A DNA stretch of 64,000 nucleotides. Origin: Streptomyces seoulensis. Its GTDB lineage: Bacteria; Actinomycetota; Actinomycetes; Streptomycetales; Streptomycetaceae. The stretch lies in NCBI RefSeq assembly GCF_022846655.1, contig NZ_AP025667.1, positions 3,571,001 to 3,635,000 on the forward strand. Reading direction: 5' to 3'. Each line of letters starts with the position of its first letter. Position 1 is the first letter of the stretch. The notes below the pieces were generated by a model, which saw only the letters and a list, made by a program, of their open reading frames with translations, had not been told where the DNA came from and made no database searches. The position numbers and the translations under genes were made by a program. Below, in pieces: positions 26,651-35,919 of this stretch.

Positions 26651-28405
26651 ATGGCGCCGGAGAGTCACGAAGAGGTTCGGCAGCGGATCGACTCCCTCTA
26701 CGCACGGGCCGAGACCGCGACGGGCAACTACAACGCCACCCGCGCGGTGGCGGCGGCCACCCGCAAGCGCGGTGTCCCGCTGGCCAAGCGGTCCGGCGGC
26801 CGTCAGGACCCGGCGCTCGACGCGGTGACCCGCCAGTGGTTCGACGCGGCCCGCGCCAACGTCGGCCCGACCGTGGCCGCGACCCTCCCCGCCGACCGGA
26901 TGCCCGACAACTCCCCCGTCGTCGAACGGACTTGGACCGCCGAGGAGCTGGGCCTGCCCAGCGTCGAGCCGGAGAGGCCCGCGCTGCCCGCCGGAACCTC
27001 CCAGCGCCCGGTGGCCGAGCTGACGGGCGGCCCGTCCACCCCCGCGCTGGAGGCGGGTCCGGCGACCGCACTCCCTCCGGCCGCGCCCGTGGCGGCACTC
27101 CCCGCCGCACCGGTCGCCCAACTCCCCGTAAGCGCACCCGAGTTGACGCCCCCGGCCCTGCCGACCGGTGGACCGGACCTCGGGAGCATGGACATGCCGG
27201 GCATGAGGGGCATGGCGGGCATGACGAGCCCCGCAGCGCCGCCCCCGCCCGACAACACCCCCGGAGTGCTGCCGACCGCGCCCGCCGGGCCGGGGCGCGC
27301 CTCCCCCGCCGACCTCAAGGCGGGCAACCGCCGCAAGCTCGCCTCCGCCAGGGACATGCTGTCCCGCCGTGCCTGGAACGCCGCTCCGGAACAGGCATGG
27401 GCAGGCGGCACCCAGCAGGCGCCCGCACCGGGCGCCGTACAGACTGCCGCGCCGGGGATCGCCAGCTCCGGCGCGGCTCAGGCACCGGCCGCCCCCACGG
27501 GTCAGTGGCCGGTACCGCCCGCCCCGGTCACGGACACCGGCCCGCTGACGTACCCGGTCCCGGACGCGATGAGCGACACCGGCTCGCTGCCGTACCCGGT
27601 CCCCGGCCCGCTGACCGGCACCGGCGGGCTGAGCTATCTGGCCCCGGCCCCCCAGACCGACACCGGCACGCTGCCCGCCGTGGACACCAGCGCCTTCGCC
27701 TTCCCGGCCGCGCCGACTCCCGCGTACGACACCGGCGCCTTCCCGGCGGCGGCCGCGCCGGCCTACGACACGGGGGCGTTCCCGGCCGTGCCCCCGGTGG
27801 CGGAGGCGGTCCCGGCCGCGGTCCCGACGTACGACACGGGCGCGTTCCCGGCAGCACCCGCGTTCCAGCCCGCGCCGCCCGCACCCCAGGCAGCCCCGGC
27901 GCCGGCACCCACCCCGGCCCCGGCCCCGGCCCCGGCGTACGAAACCGGAACCGGAACCGGAACCGGATCCTTCCCCACACCCCAACCCACCGCCTTCAGC
28001 ACCGGCACCTTCCCTGCCGCCCGGCCCGCCACCGAGTCCGCCCACGTCGTGCGAGCCGCCAAGGCCATCGCCTTCGCGGCCGCGCAGGTCGGCAAGCCGT
28101 GCGTCTGGGGTGCCACCGGGCCCGACTCGTTCGACTGCTCCAGCCTCACCCAGGGCGCCTGGCGGGCGGCCGGGGTCGAGCTGCCGAGGGCCGCGCACGA
28201 CCAGGCGGTGGCCGGGACCGAGGTGGCGCTCGGCGCGGCGCTCCCCGGTGACCTGGTGCTGTTCTTCGAGGACGACCGACACGTGGGTCTGTACGTCGGC
28301 AACGGCACGATGATCCACGCTCCGGGGCCGGGTGCGACCATCCGCGAGGAGTCGGTCTACGGCGCCGGGGAGGCCGCCATCCACCGGGTGATCAGGCCCG
28401 CGTGA
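26651..28405 (+). CDS. NlpC/P60 (C40) peptidase-domain protein with Pro/Ala repeat region and no signal peptide
   Basis: 584 residues from ATG 26651 after AAGGAG. Residues 1-50 are helical and basic (ESHEEVRQRIDSLYARAET) without a signal peptide. Residues 110-460 are low complexity and include repeats of the type YDTGAFPA (four or more copies) and DTGxLxYPVP. The C-terminal 120 residues are an NlpC/P60 domain with C496 (FDCSSL), H544 (DRHVGLYVG) and H556 (MIHAP) in place. Such domains cut D-Glu/meso-DAP-type bonds in peptidoglycan stem peptides. Lack of a recognisable export signal is odd for this family and may mean a non-classical route or intracellular use. Confidence 0.87.
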   Translation: MAPESHEEVRQRIDSLYARAETATGNYNATRAVAAATRKRGVPLAKRSGGRQDPALDAVTRQWFDAARANVGPTVAATLPADRMPDNSPVVERTWTAEELGLPSVEPERPALPAGTSQRPVAELTGGPSTPALEAGPATALPPAAPVAALPAAPVAQLPVSAPELTPPALPTGGPDLGSMDMPGMRGMAGMTSPAAPPPPDNTPGVLPTAPAGPGRASPADLKAGNRRKLASARDMLSRRAWNAAPEQAWAGGTQQAPAPGAVQTAAPGIASSGAAQAPAAPTGQWPVPPAPVTDTGPLTYPVPDAMSDTGSLPYPVPGPLTGTGGLSYLAPAPQTDTGTLPAVDTSAFAFPAAPTPAYDTGAFPAAAAPAYDTGAFPAVPPVAEAVPAAVPTYDTGAFPAAPAFQPAPPAPQAAPAPAPTPAPAPAPAYETGTGTGTGSFPTPQPTAFSTGTFPAARPATESAHVVRAAKAIAFAAAQVGKPCVWGATGPDSFDCSSLTQGAWRAAGVELPRAAHDQAVAGTEVALGAALPGDLVLFFEDDRHVGLYVGNGTMIHAPGPGATIREESVYGAGEAAIHRVIRPA

Positions 28406-28455
28406 CCGCCCATAAAACCTGTTTATGAGCCCATAGACCGGACCCGTGTACTAAC

Positions 28456-28474
28456 TTAGGGCTGCCTTAGCTTA
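28456..28474. promoter_or_regulatory. DmdR/IdeR-type iron box upstream of fprA
   Basis: The 19 bases TTAGGGCTGCCTTAGCTTA match the IdeR/DmdR1 consensus on the reverse strand at about 16 of 19 positions, allowing W positions. The site sits 47 bases before the fprA start, overlapping the likely promoter, so repression of fprA under iron-replete conditions is predicted. A short AT-rich inverted repeat (CATAAA/TTTATG, 28411-28427) just upstream may end the preceding transcript. Confidence 0.65.
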
Positions 28475-28520
28475 GGCTTCCTGATCGAGTCGCCTGTCCA
28501 CGCTCGAAGGGAACCTGATC

Positions 28521-29885
28521 ATGCCGCGCCCCCTGCGGGTAGCCATCGTCGGAGCCGGCCCCGCCGGGATCTACGCCGCCGACGCCCTGCTGAAGTCCGA
28601 GACGGCCGCCGACCCCGGCGTGTCCATCGACCTCTTCGAGCGGATGCCCGCCCCGTTCGGCCTGATCCGCTACGGCGTGGCGCCCGACCACCCGCGCATC
28701 AAGGGCATCATCACCGCCCTGCACCAGGTGCTCGACAAGCCGCAGATACGTCTCTTCGGCAACGTCGACTACCCGCGCGACATCAACCTCGACGACCTGC
28801 GTACCTTCTACGACGCGGTGATCTTCTCCACGGGCGCGATGGCCGACCGCGAGATGTCCGTACCCGGCATAGACCTGGACGGCTCGTACGGCGCGGCGGA
28901 CTTCGTGTCCTGGTACGACGGCCACCCCGACGTGCCCCGCACCTGGCCGCTGGAGGCCGAGAAGGTCGCCGTCCTCGGTGTCGGCAACGTCGCTTTGGAC
29001 GTGGCCCGCATCCTCGCCAAGACGGCGGACGAGCTGCTGCCGACGGAGATCCCGCAGAACGTCTACGACGGTCTGAAGGCCAACAAGGCCCTGGAGGTCC
29101 ACGTCTTCGGCCGCCGGGGCCCGGCGCAGGCGAAGTTCAGCCCGATGGAGCTGCGCGAGCTGGACCACTCCCCCAACATCGAGGTCATCGTCGACCCCGA
29201 GGACATCGACTACGACGCGGGTTCCATCGAGACCCGGCGCGGCAACAAGCAGGCCGACATGGTCGCCAAGACGCTGGAGAACTGGGCGATCCGCGACGTC
29301 GGCGACCGCCCGCACAAGCTCTTCCTGCACTTCTTCGAGTCCCCGGCGGAGATCCTCGGCGAGGACGGCAAGGTCACCGGCCTGCGCACCGAGCGCACCG
29401 CCCTGGACGGCACCGGCAACGTCAAGGGCACCGGCGAGTTCAAGGACTGGGACGTCACCTCGGTCTACCGCGCGGTCGGCTACCTGTCCGAGAAGCTGCC
29501 CAAGCTGCCCTGGGACCTCGAGACGGGCACCGTCCCGGACGAGGGCGGCCGGGTCATCGAGGAGAGCGGCGCCCACCTGACGTCCACGTACGTCACGGGC
29601 TGGATCAGGCGCGGCCCGGTCGGTCTGATCGGTCACACCAAGGGCGACGCCAACGAGACGGTGGCCAACCTGCTGGCCGACCACGCGGGCGGCCGTCTGC
29701 AGACCCCGGCCTCGCCCGAGCCGGAGTCCGTGGAGACGTTCCTCGCCGAGCGGAACGTCCGCTTCACCACCTGGGACGGCTGGTACAAGCTGGACGCCGC
29801 CGAGCGCGCCCTCGGTGAGCCGCACGGCCGCGCGCGCGTGAAGCTCGTCGAGCGCGAGGACATGCTCCGGGAGAGCGGGGCCTGA
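28521..29885 (+). CDS. fprA: Ferredoxin/adrenodoxin-type NADP+ reductase
   Basis: FAD enzyme of 454 residues that moves electrons between NADPH and ferredoxins. It has the FprA/adrenodoxin-reductase layout: the FAD-binding loop VAIVGAGPAGIYAA near the N terminus, the family signature ERMPAPFGLIRYGVAPDHP, the NADP-binding segment VAVLGVGNVALDVARIL, and the C-terminal GWIRRGPVGLIGHTKGDAN. There is no N-terminal ferredoxin domain. The gene is single, bounded by an iron box and a 13-bp hairpin. Likely partners are ferredoxins for P450s or for iron release; the iron box points to an iron-starvation role. Confidence 0.95.
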   Translation: MPRPLRVAIVGAGPAGIYAADALLKSETAADPGVSIDLFERMPAPFGLIRYGVAPDHPRIKGIITALHQVLDKPQIRLFGNVDYPRDINLDDLRTFYDAVIFSTGAMADREMSVPGIDLDGSYGAADFVSWYDGHPDVPRTWPLEAEKVAVLGVGNVALDVARILAKTADELLPTEIPQNVYDGLKANKALEVHVFGRRGPAQAKFSPMELRELDHSPNIEVIVDPEDIDYDAGSIETRRGNKQADMVAKTLENWAIRDVGDRPHKLFLHFFESPAEILGEDGKVTGLRTERTALDGTGNVKGTGEFKDWDVTSVYRAVGYLSEKLPKLPWDLETGTVPDEGGRVIEESGAHLTSTYVTGWIRRGPVGLIGHTKGDANETVANLLADHAGGRLQTPASPEPESVETFLAERNVRFTTWDGWYKLDAAERALGEPHGRARVKLVEREDMLRESGA

Positions 29886-29912
29886 CGCTCCGGCCGTAGC
29901 GCCCGCACCACC

Positions 29913-29948
29913 GCGAGACCCCGACGAGACCTCTTGTCGGGGTCTCGC
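29913..29948 (+). terminator. 13-bp stem terminator after fprA
   Basis: Arms 29913-29925 and 29936-29948 are perfect complements around a 10-base loop, 28 bases beyond the fprA stop. The remaining 159 bases before the next gene show no clear feature. Confidence 0.8.
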
Positions 29949-30107
29949 GCGCTACCGGCGCCCCGGCGGGAGCGTGCGAGGCGCACCGGGGGCGCACACC
30001 ACCGCGCGCGCCCCCGGCCGGGGCGCCGCTCCGGGACCCGGCGCCCCGGTGACGGGGCCGAGCGGTGATACTGGAACGCGCACCGGCCCCCACCAGCAGA
30101 TTGGCCC

Positions 30108-31277
30108 ATGTCGAACTCCGCCAGCGACCGCGCCCCCGTCCCGCAGACCCTCTGGGCGGCCCGCGGCCGTCACACCGGTCCCACCCCCGAAGACGTCGTA
30201 CGCCGTACCCTGCGCCGGAATCGGGCGAGCGGGGATCTGGACGATTTCTCCGAGCCGCCCGCACCCGAGGGCTCCACGCACCGGATCTTCGAGGCGCGCT
30301 GGCGCGCCGGAGGGAAGGTCACCGTGCGGGCCCGGCTCACCCTCGTACTGCGGCCCGAGCGGCCGGGGCACGAGTGGACGCTCGTCGCGGAGGCCGAGGA
30401 GCCGTGGGAGGAGACGTGGCCCTCGCCGGCCACCCTGTTCTGGCCCGAGGGCGGCGCGGCCTCCGGCGGTGACGGCGAGTGGGACCAGCACCCGACCGTG
30501 CCGGGTCTGCGCTTCCGGCAGGTCAACGCGCTGCCGCTGGACGACAAGGAGATGCGGCGGCGGCTGCGGGACGCGGCCCGTGAGGCGTGGTGCGTCAATC
30601 TGGTCGTGCACGAGGCGATGACGCCGGACGAGCGCGGGAAGCTGCCGCTGGCGGGGCTGCTGCCGCCGGGGCTGCGGCACCGGGTGATCGAGCACCGGGC
30701 CACTCCGCAGCAGTTCCGGGCGGTCAACTGGGCGCTGAAGGACCTCGGGGTCGAGGTGCCGCGCGGCGGTGCCGTGCTGCTGCCCTGGGACCCGGCGCCG
30801 GACGGCTACGACCGGCAGGCGTACAGCGTGCGCAGCGTCTTCCTGGACGGCTCCGAGCCGGCCGAGCTGGTCGCGGCCCTGCGGGACTTCGCCGCGCTGT
30901 CCCGGCCGCGGCCCCGCGGGCTCGGCGAGGCGCTGACCGATCTGCGGGAGAACTGGACGCTGATGACCCCGCAGGAGGAGCTGGAGCGAGAGCGGCGCCG
31001 GGTCGAGCGGTACCGGGAGGCGCTGGAGGCGATGACGAAGTCGCGGGATCTGTACCGCGAGGCCGCCGAGCAGGCCCACGAGGCGCTGGCCGCCTACCGC
31101 GACACCCCGCTGCCCGTCCTCCCCCAGCAGCGGCCCTCGGCGCGCACCCAGTCGCCGTTGCAGCAGCTCACCCGGACCTTCGAGCGGCTGCGGCTCCCGG
31201 CGCGGGGACAGCGGCCCGAGGCCACCGGGGACACCCCCGGCTCCCCGCCCGCCGTGGAGGACAGCGACCGGGTGTGA
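30108..31277 (+). CDS. Conserved-type hypothetical protein with C-terminal coiled coil
   Basis: 389 residues from ATG 30108. It is soluble, with no signal peptide or membrane helix. The N-terminal 270 residues look globular with mixed alpha/beta (IFEARWRAGGKVTVRARLTL, then GLRFRQVNALPLDDKEMRRR). Residues 290-345 are strongly charged and predicted coiled coil (EELERERRRVERYREALEAM, then YREAAEQAHEALAAYRD), and the tail is Pro-rich. I do not recognise a known domain and see no catalytic motif. It stands alone between the fprA terminator and the DUF1232 gene, 74 bases from the latter. Confidence 0.75.
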   Translation: MSNSASDRAPVPQTLWAARGRHTGPTPEDVVRRTLRRNRASGDLDDFSEPPAPEGSTHRIFEARWRAGGKVTVRARLTLVLRPERPGHEWTLVAEAEEPWEETWPSPATLFWPEGGAASGGDGEWDQHPTVPGLRFRQVNALPLDDKEMRRRLRDAAREAWCVNLVVHEAMTPDERGKLPLAGLLPPGLRHRVIEHRATPQQFRAVNWALKDLGVEVPRGGAVLLPWDPAPDGYDRQAYSVRSVFLDGSEPAELVAALRDFAALSRPRPRGLGEALTDLRENWTLMTPQEELERERRRVERYREALEAMTKSRDLYREAAEQAHEALAAYRDTPLPVLPQQRPSARTQSPLQQLTRTFERLRLPARGQRPEATGDTPGSPPAVEDSDRV

Positions 31278-31351
31278 CCAGGCGGCTGCCGCGCGCGGGA
31301 ACGGGCAGAAGCAGATGAGCGGCACAAGCCGCCGCGGCTCGGGAGGGGACA

Positions 31352-31639
31352 GTGGACAAGAGCACGATCGCGCTGGTGGGGGCCGCCGTCGTGGCGGCGG
31401 CCGTACTGGTGCTGGCCGTCGTCCTGCTGGTGCGGCTGGTCCGGACCCGGCGCACGCTGCGGGAAGCGGGGCTGCCGACCGGGCCGCGCTGGGTCTTCTG
31501 GGGTGCCGTCCTCTATCTGGTGCTGCCGACCGATCTGCTTCCCGACCCGGTCTATCTCGACGACATCGGCGTCCTGCTTCTCGCCCTGCGAAGCCTGCGC
31601 GCCGCGCGTCCGCTGCCCGGCAAGACGGGCGACCTCTGA
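31352..31639 (+). CDS. DUF1232 (YkvA-like) small membrane protein
   Basis: 95 residues from GTG 31352 behind GGGAGGGGAC. One N-terminal transmembrane helix (IALVGAAVVAAAVLVLAVVL) is followed by the DUF1232 signature: VFWGAVLYLVLPTDLLPDPV, then YLDDIGVLLLALRSLR. The YLxxPxDxxPDxxxxLGxxDD-like pattern defines the family, whose function is unknown. The next gene, a membrane phosphatase, begins about 140 bases downstream on the same strand and may share a transcript. Confidence 0.88.
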   Translation: MDKSTIALVGAAVVAAAVLVLAVVLLVRLVRTRRTLREAGLPTGPRWVFWGAVLYLVLPTDLLPDPVYLDDIGVLLLALRSLRAARPLPGKTGDL

Positions 31640-31780
31640 GCGGTGTCCGGCGGCATGGGACGGTTCGGGGGATCCCGTACGGGTTTTGGCCGGCCGGGCG
31701 CGCCCGGCTCGGCGGCGCGAGGCCCCCGACCTCGGGGGATGGCCTCGCCTGACGGAGCGCGGCAGTGTAGACATGGGCAC

Positions 31781-34522
31781 ATGGTGCGACTGCCCGGCCG
31801 ACCCGACACGCGGGCGCCCCGTTCCTTCGGGCATCCGCGCGCGCCCTTCGGCGCGCGGCATCCGGGCGGGGGTGACGGCGAGGGCACTCCGCCCGGGGTG
31901 CTGCGTGCCGCGATGACGGGACGCAGCCTGGCGGGGCAGGTGTTCCTGCTCCAGGTGGTGATCGTGCTGCTGCTGGTGGTGTCGGCCGTGGTGGCGCAGG
32001 TGCTCCAGGTCCGGCACGACAGCGAGCTGGAGGCCCGTAACCGCTCCCTGTCCGCCGCCGGCGCGTTCGCCAACGCCCCCGGTACCGCGGCCGCGCTGCG
32101 TACGCCGGACCCGACCGCGATCCTCCAGCCCTCCGCCGAGGCCGCCCGCAAGGCGACCAAGGTGGACTTCATCGTCGTGATGAACACCGAGGGCATCCGG
32201 TACACCCATCCCGACCGGGACCGGATCGGCAAGAAGTTCGTGGGGACCATCGGGCCCGCCCTGCACGGCGGCACGGTGGTGGAGGAGCTGAACGGCACGA
32301 TAGGGCCGCTGGTGCAGGTGGTCGTGCCGGTGCGGGACCGCGACGGCACGGTGGTGGGGCTGGTGTCGGCCGGTATCACCACGGCGCACGTCGGCGGGGC
32401 GGCCGACCAGCAGGTCCCGCTGCTGCTCGCGGCGGCCGCGGCGGCGCTGGCGCTGGCCACGGCGGGAACGGCGCTGGTCAGCAGACGTCTGCTGCGCCAG
32501 ACGCACGGCCTCGGCCCCTACGAGATGACCCGGATGTACGAGCACCATGACGCGGTGCTGCACGCGGTCCGGGAGGGTGTGCTGATCGTCGGCGGGGACG
32601 GCAAGCTGCTGCTCGCCAACGACGAGGCGCACCGGCTGCTGGATCTGCCCGAGGACGCCGAGATGCGCAGCGTGCTGGACCTCGGTCTTGACGACGAGAC
32701 GGCCGGGCTGCTCGCCTCGGGGCGGGTCGCCACGGACGAGGTGCATCTGGTCAAGGACAAGCTGCTGGCGATCAACCAGCGCCCCACCGATCTGCGCGGC
32801 GGCCCGCCCGGCAGCGTCACCACGCTGCGCGACTCCACCGAGCTACGCGCCCTGTCCGGCCGCGCCGAGGTGGCCCGCGAGCGGCTGAACATGCTGTACG
32901 ACGCCGGGGTGGGCATCGGCACCAGCCTGGACGTGAGTCGTACGGCGGAGGAACTGGCCGAGCTGGCGGTGCCCCGGTTCGCGGACTTCGTCACGGTGGA
33001 CCTGTTCGACGCGGTACTGAAGGGCGAGGAGCCGAAGCCGGGCACCGAGCTGCGGCGGGCGGCGTTCAGCGGCATCCGCAAGGACGCCCCGCTGTATCCG
33101 CTGGGTGAGCGCATCCGGTTCGTGCCGACCTCGCCCCAGGCGCGCAGCCTCGCCACCGGGCAGTCCGTGGTGGAGCCCGACCTGCGGGAGGCGCCGGGCT
33201 GGCAAGCCCAGGACCTGGAGCGCACCGAGCAGATCGTCGACTACGGCGTCCACTCGCTGATCACGGTGCCGCTGCGGGCGGGCAGCCTGGTGCTGGGGGT
33301 GGCGAACTTCTGGCGCTCGGAGAAGCCGCAGCCGTTCGACTCCGAGGATCTGGCGCTGGCGGAGGAACTGGTGGCGCGGGCGGCGGTGTCCATCGACAAC
33401 GCCCGCCGCTACACCCGCGAGCACAGCATGGCGGTGACCCTCCAGCGCTCCCTGCTGCCGCGTACGCTGCCCGCGCAGGACGCGCTGGACATCGCCTACC
33501 GGTATCTGCCCGCGCAGTCCGGGGTGGGCGGCGACTGGTTCGACGTGCTGCCGCTGCCGGGGGCGCGGGTGGCCCTGGTGGTGGGCGACGTGGTGGGGCA
33601 CGGGCTGCACGCCGCGGCGACGATGGGCCGGCTGCGTACGGCCGTGCACAACTTCTCCTCGCTCGATCTGCCCCCGGACGAGCTGCTGGGCCTGCTGGAC
33701 GAGCTGGTGGCACGTCTCGACCAGGACGAGACCCCGGAGGACGGCGCGGCCGCCGTCACGGGCGCGACCTGTCTGTACGCGGTGTACGACCCGGCGTCCC
33801 GGCGCTGCACCATCGCGCGGGCCGGTCATCTGCCGCCCGCGCTGGTGCTGCCGGACGGCACGGTCACGTTCCCGGACGTGCCCGCCGGTCCCCCGCTGGG
33901 CCTGGGCGGGCTGCCGTTCGAGACGGCCGACCTGGAGCTGCCGGAGGGCAGCCGTCTGGTGCTGTACACGGACGGGCTGGTGGAGGACCGCGAGCGGGAC
34001 ATCGACGAGGGGCTGGACCTACTGCGCGACGCGCTGCGGCACGCGCCCGGCGCCTCGCCGGAGGAGACCTGCCGGATCGTCCTGGACCGGCTGCCGGTCC
34101 GGCCCGCGGACGACGTCGCGCTGATCGTGGCGGAGACCCGCGTCCTGGGCGCGGACCAGGTCGCGGCGTGGGAGGTGCCCGCCGACCCGGCCGCCGTCTC
34201 GGAGGTCCGCGCCGAGGTGACCCGCCGGCTCGCCGAGTGGGGCCTGGAGGATCTGACCTTCACCACGGAGCTGATCCTCAGCGAACTGGTCACCAACGCC
34301 ATCCGCTACGGCCGCGGCCCCATCGGCGTACGCCTCCTGCGCGGCCGCTCCCTGATCTGCGAGGTCTCGGACGGCACGACGACCTCCCCCCACCTGCGCT
34401 ACGCGGCGAGCACCGACGAAGGCGGCCGCGGCCTCTTCCTGGTGGCCCAGCTCTCCGACCGCTGGGGCACCCGCTACACCCCGACCGGCAAGATCATCTG
34501 GGCGGAACAGCCGTTGCCGTAA
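31781..34522 (+). CDS. Membrane sensor SpoIIE-type serine phosphatase with Cache, PAS, GAF and HATPase domains
   Basis: 913 residues if started at ATG 31781; ATG 31913, just before the first helix, is an alternative. Order: membrane helix (GQVFLLQVVIVLLLVVSAVV), extracellular Cache-like sensor (VDFIVVMNTEGIRYTHPDRD, IGKKFVGT), second helix (PLLLAAAAAALALATAGTAL), PAS (about 260-360), GAF (about 380-540), PP2C/SpoIIE phosphatase (YLPAQSGVGGDWFDVLPLPG, VVGDVVGHGLHAAATMG, then LVLYTDGLVEDRERDIDEGL) and a C-terminal HATPase_c domain of anti-sigma type (SELVTNAIRYGRGPIGVRLL, then GGRGLFLVAQL). The fold of the sensor half resembles CitA/DcuS-like kinases. Such proteins couple an external signal to dephosphorylation of anti-anti-sigma factors. 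Confidence 0.92.
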   Translation: MVRLPGRPDTRAPRSFGHPRAPFGARHPGGGDGEGTPPGVLRAAMTGRSLAGQVFLLQVVIVLLLVVSAVVAQVLQVRHDSELEARNRSLSAAGAFANAPGTAAALRTPDPTAILQPSAEAARKATKVDFIVVMNTEGIRYTHPDRDRIGKKFVGTIGPALHGGTVVEELNGTIGPLVQVVVPVRDRDGTVVGLVSAGITTAHVGGAADQQVPLLLAAAAAALALATAGTALVSRRLLRQTHGLGPYEMTRMYEHHDAVLHAVREGVLIVGGDGKLLLANDEAHRLLDLPEDAEMRSVLDLGLDDETAGLLASGRVATDEVHLVKDKLLAINQRPTDLRGGPPGSVTTLRDSTELRALSGRAEVARERLNMLYDAGVGIGTSLDVSRTAEELAELAVPRFADFVTVDLFDAVLKGEEPKPGTELRRAAFSGIRKDAPLYPLGERIRFVPTSPQARSLATGQSVVEPDLREAPGWQAQDLERTEQIVDYGVHSLITVPLRAGSLVLGVANFWRSEKPQPFDSEDLALAEELVARAAVSIDNARRYTREHSMAVTLQRSLLPRTLPAQDALDIAYRYLPAQSGVGGDWFDVLPLPGARVALVVGDVVGHGLHAAATMGRLRTAVHNFSSLDLPPDELLGLLDELVARLDQDETPEDGAAAVTGATCLYAVYDPASRRCTIARAGHLPPALVLPDGTVTFPDVPAGPPLGLGGLPFETADLELPEGSRLVLYTDGLVEDRERDIDEGLDLLRDALRHAPGASPEETCRIVLDRLPVRPADDVALIVAETRVLGADQVAAWEVPADPAAVSEVRAEVTRRLAEWGLEDLTFTTELILSELVTNAIRYGRGPIGVRLLRGRSLICEVSDGTTTSPHLRYAASTDEGGRGLFLVAQLSDRWGTRYTPTGKIIWAEQPLP

Positions 34523-34578
34523 GGCCCGCACGCGCGCGCCTCGAACAAATGCGTTGAGCGCGTCCGGGGTTGCCGGGC

Positions 34579-35907
34579 ATGATCATCCGCATGTTCTCCC
34601 GCAGGAAGCGCCGCCGCCCGAACTCCCCCGAACTGCGCAGGGCGTGGGAGGCGCTGGACGCCTCCGACGTCCCCGGCGCGCTCCGCCTGCTACGGGCCTG
34701 CGCCGAGGAGGCGCCGCTCGCCGAGGTGGCGCTCGTCGTCGAACGGGCCGCCGCGTCGGCGGACTTCGACGACCTGGCCGAGGCAGCGTCCGCGCTGGCC
34801 GCGGGATCGGAGGAGCCGCGCGCGCTGTTCGCCTTCGGGTACGCGTGCATCGAGCGCGGCGTGTCCTTCCTGGCGGTCCCGGCCCTGCGCCGGGCGCCGG
34901 ACTCCCTCGGGGTGCTGCGCGAACTGGTCGCGGCGTACGAGGACGAGGGGCGTCACCGCGAGGCGGCGGACGAACTCGCCCGGTACGAGGACCGGTTCGA
35001 ACAGTGGCCGGACCGCTATCTGCTGGTGTTCAACTCGATCATGGCGGGCGACCTGGAGGCCGCCCGCCGCCACCACGCGCTGCTGGGCGATCCCGAGGAC
35101 GAGATGTGGCTGCCCACGCGGGAGCGGCAGAACCTGATGCTGCGGCGCGCGGCGGACGCGGAGCGGGCGGGCCCGCTGGACCGGACCGACCTGCGCGGCT
35201 GGCAGTACGTGATGGGCGGCTCCGTCCTCGGCACGCTCTCCCCCTTCGGTTTCGACGAGGGCATGACCGGCCGTTATGCCTTCACCCAGGACGACGAGAC
35301 GCTGTGCCTGCGGGGCCTGCTGCGCCTGCGGACACTGCTGGAGGCCACCGGGGTGCGTCCCCGGTCGGTGTCGCTGCTGCCGGACCGCGACTCCCGTGTC
35401 CTGGGCCTGGCCGCCGCCGAGGTCCTGGGCCTCCCGGCGGAGCCGTTCGTACCCGGCCGGGAGGACACGGTGGTGGTGGCGTACGACCTGAACGCCCTGG
35501 CCGGGCACGAGGACGGCCCGGATGTCCTCGGTCAGTTGCTGGAGCGGGCGCCGGGGCAGGTGCTGCACGAGCACGCGAGCTGCTGGACCGACCCGCCCGC
35601 CGTCACGGCGGACAGCGTGACCCTGCTCCACCAGGTGGTGACGTCGCCCTGGGGCGCTCAGCTACGGCAGGGCGCGGACGGTGGTGTCGAGCGGGGGCCC
35701 GCGGACGACCGCCCGGAGCAGGAGCTCGCGGCCGAGATCGTGGCCGGCCTGAAGGACCTCGCGGCCGATACCGGCGACGGAGAGGGTCCCGACGATTCCG
35801 ACGAGGTGTTCACCGAGTTCGCGGCCGCCGTACGCGGCACCTGGCTCCAGGGTCGCCGCGCACGGATCAAGTCGCCGGGGCCGGTGTCGAGTTCGCGGTT
35901 CGTCTGA
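34579..35907 (+). CDS. TPR-like repeat hypothetical protein
   Basis: 442 residues from ATG 34579 (TTG 34570 and ATG 34591 are in frame). The basic N terminus (RMFSRRKRRRP) leads to helical repeats of TPR character over about residues 15-190 (AWEALDASDVPGALRLLRAC, then LGVLRELVAAYEDEGRHREA). The second half is alpha/beta with an Asp-rich region (VSLLPDRDSRVLGLAAAEVL, then DTVVVAYDLNALAG). No signal peptide or membrane helix is present. I do not recognise a defined family. It follows the phosphatase gene by 56 bases and could be co-transcribed, which would place it in the same signalling context. Confidence 0.72.
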   Translation: MIIRMFSRRKRRRPNSPELRRAWEALDASDVPGALRLLRACAEEAPLAEVALVVERAAASADFDDLAEAASALAAGSEEPRALFAFGYACIERGVSFLAVPALRRAPDSLGVLRELVAAYEDEGRHREAADELARYEDRFEQWPDRYLLVFNSIMAGDLEAARRHHALLGDPEDEMWLPTRERQNLMLRRAADAERAGPLDRTDLRGWQYVMGGSVLGTLSPFGFDEGMTGRYAFTQDDETLCLRGLLRLRTLLEATGVRPRSVSLLPDRDSRVLGLAAAEVLGLPAEPFVPGREDTVVVAYDLNALAGHEDGPDVLGQLLERAPGQVLHEHASCWTDPPAVTADSVTLLHQVVTSPWGAQLRQGADGGVERGPADDRPEQELAAEIVAGLKDLAADTGDGEGPDDSDEVFTEFAAAVRGTWLQGRRARIKSPGPVSSSRFV

Positions 35908-35919
35908 CGGCGGGGCGGC

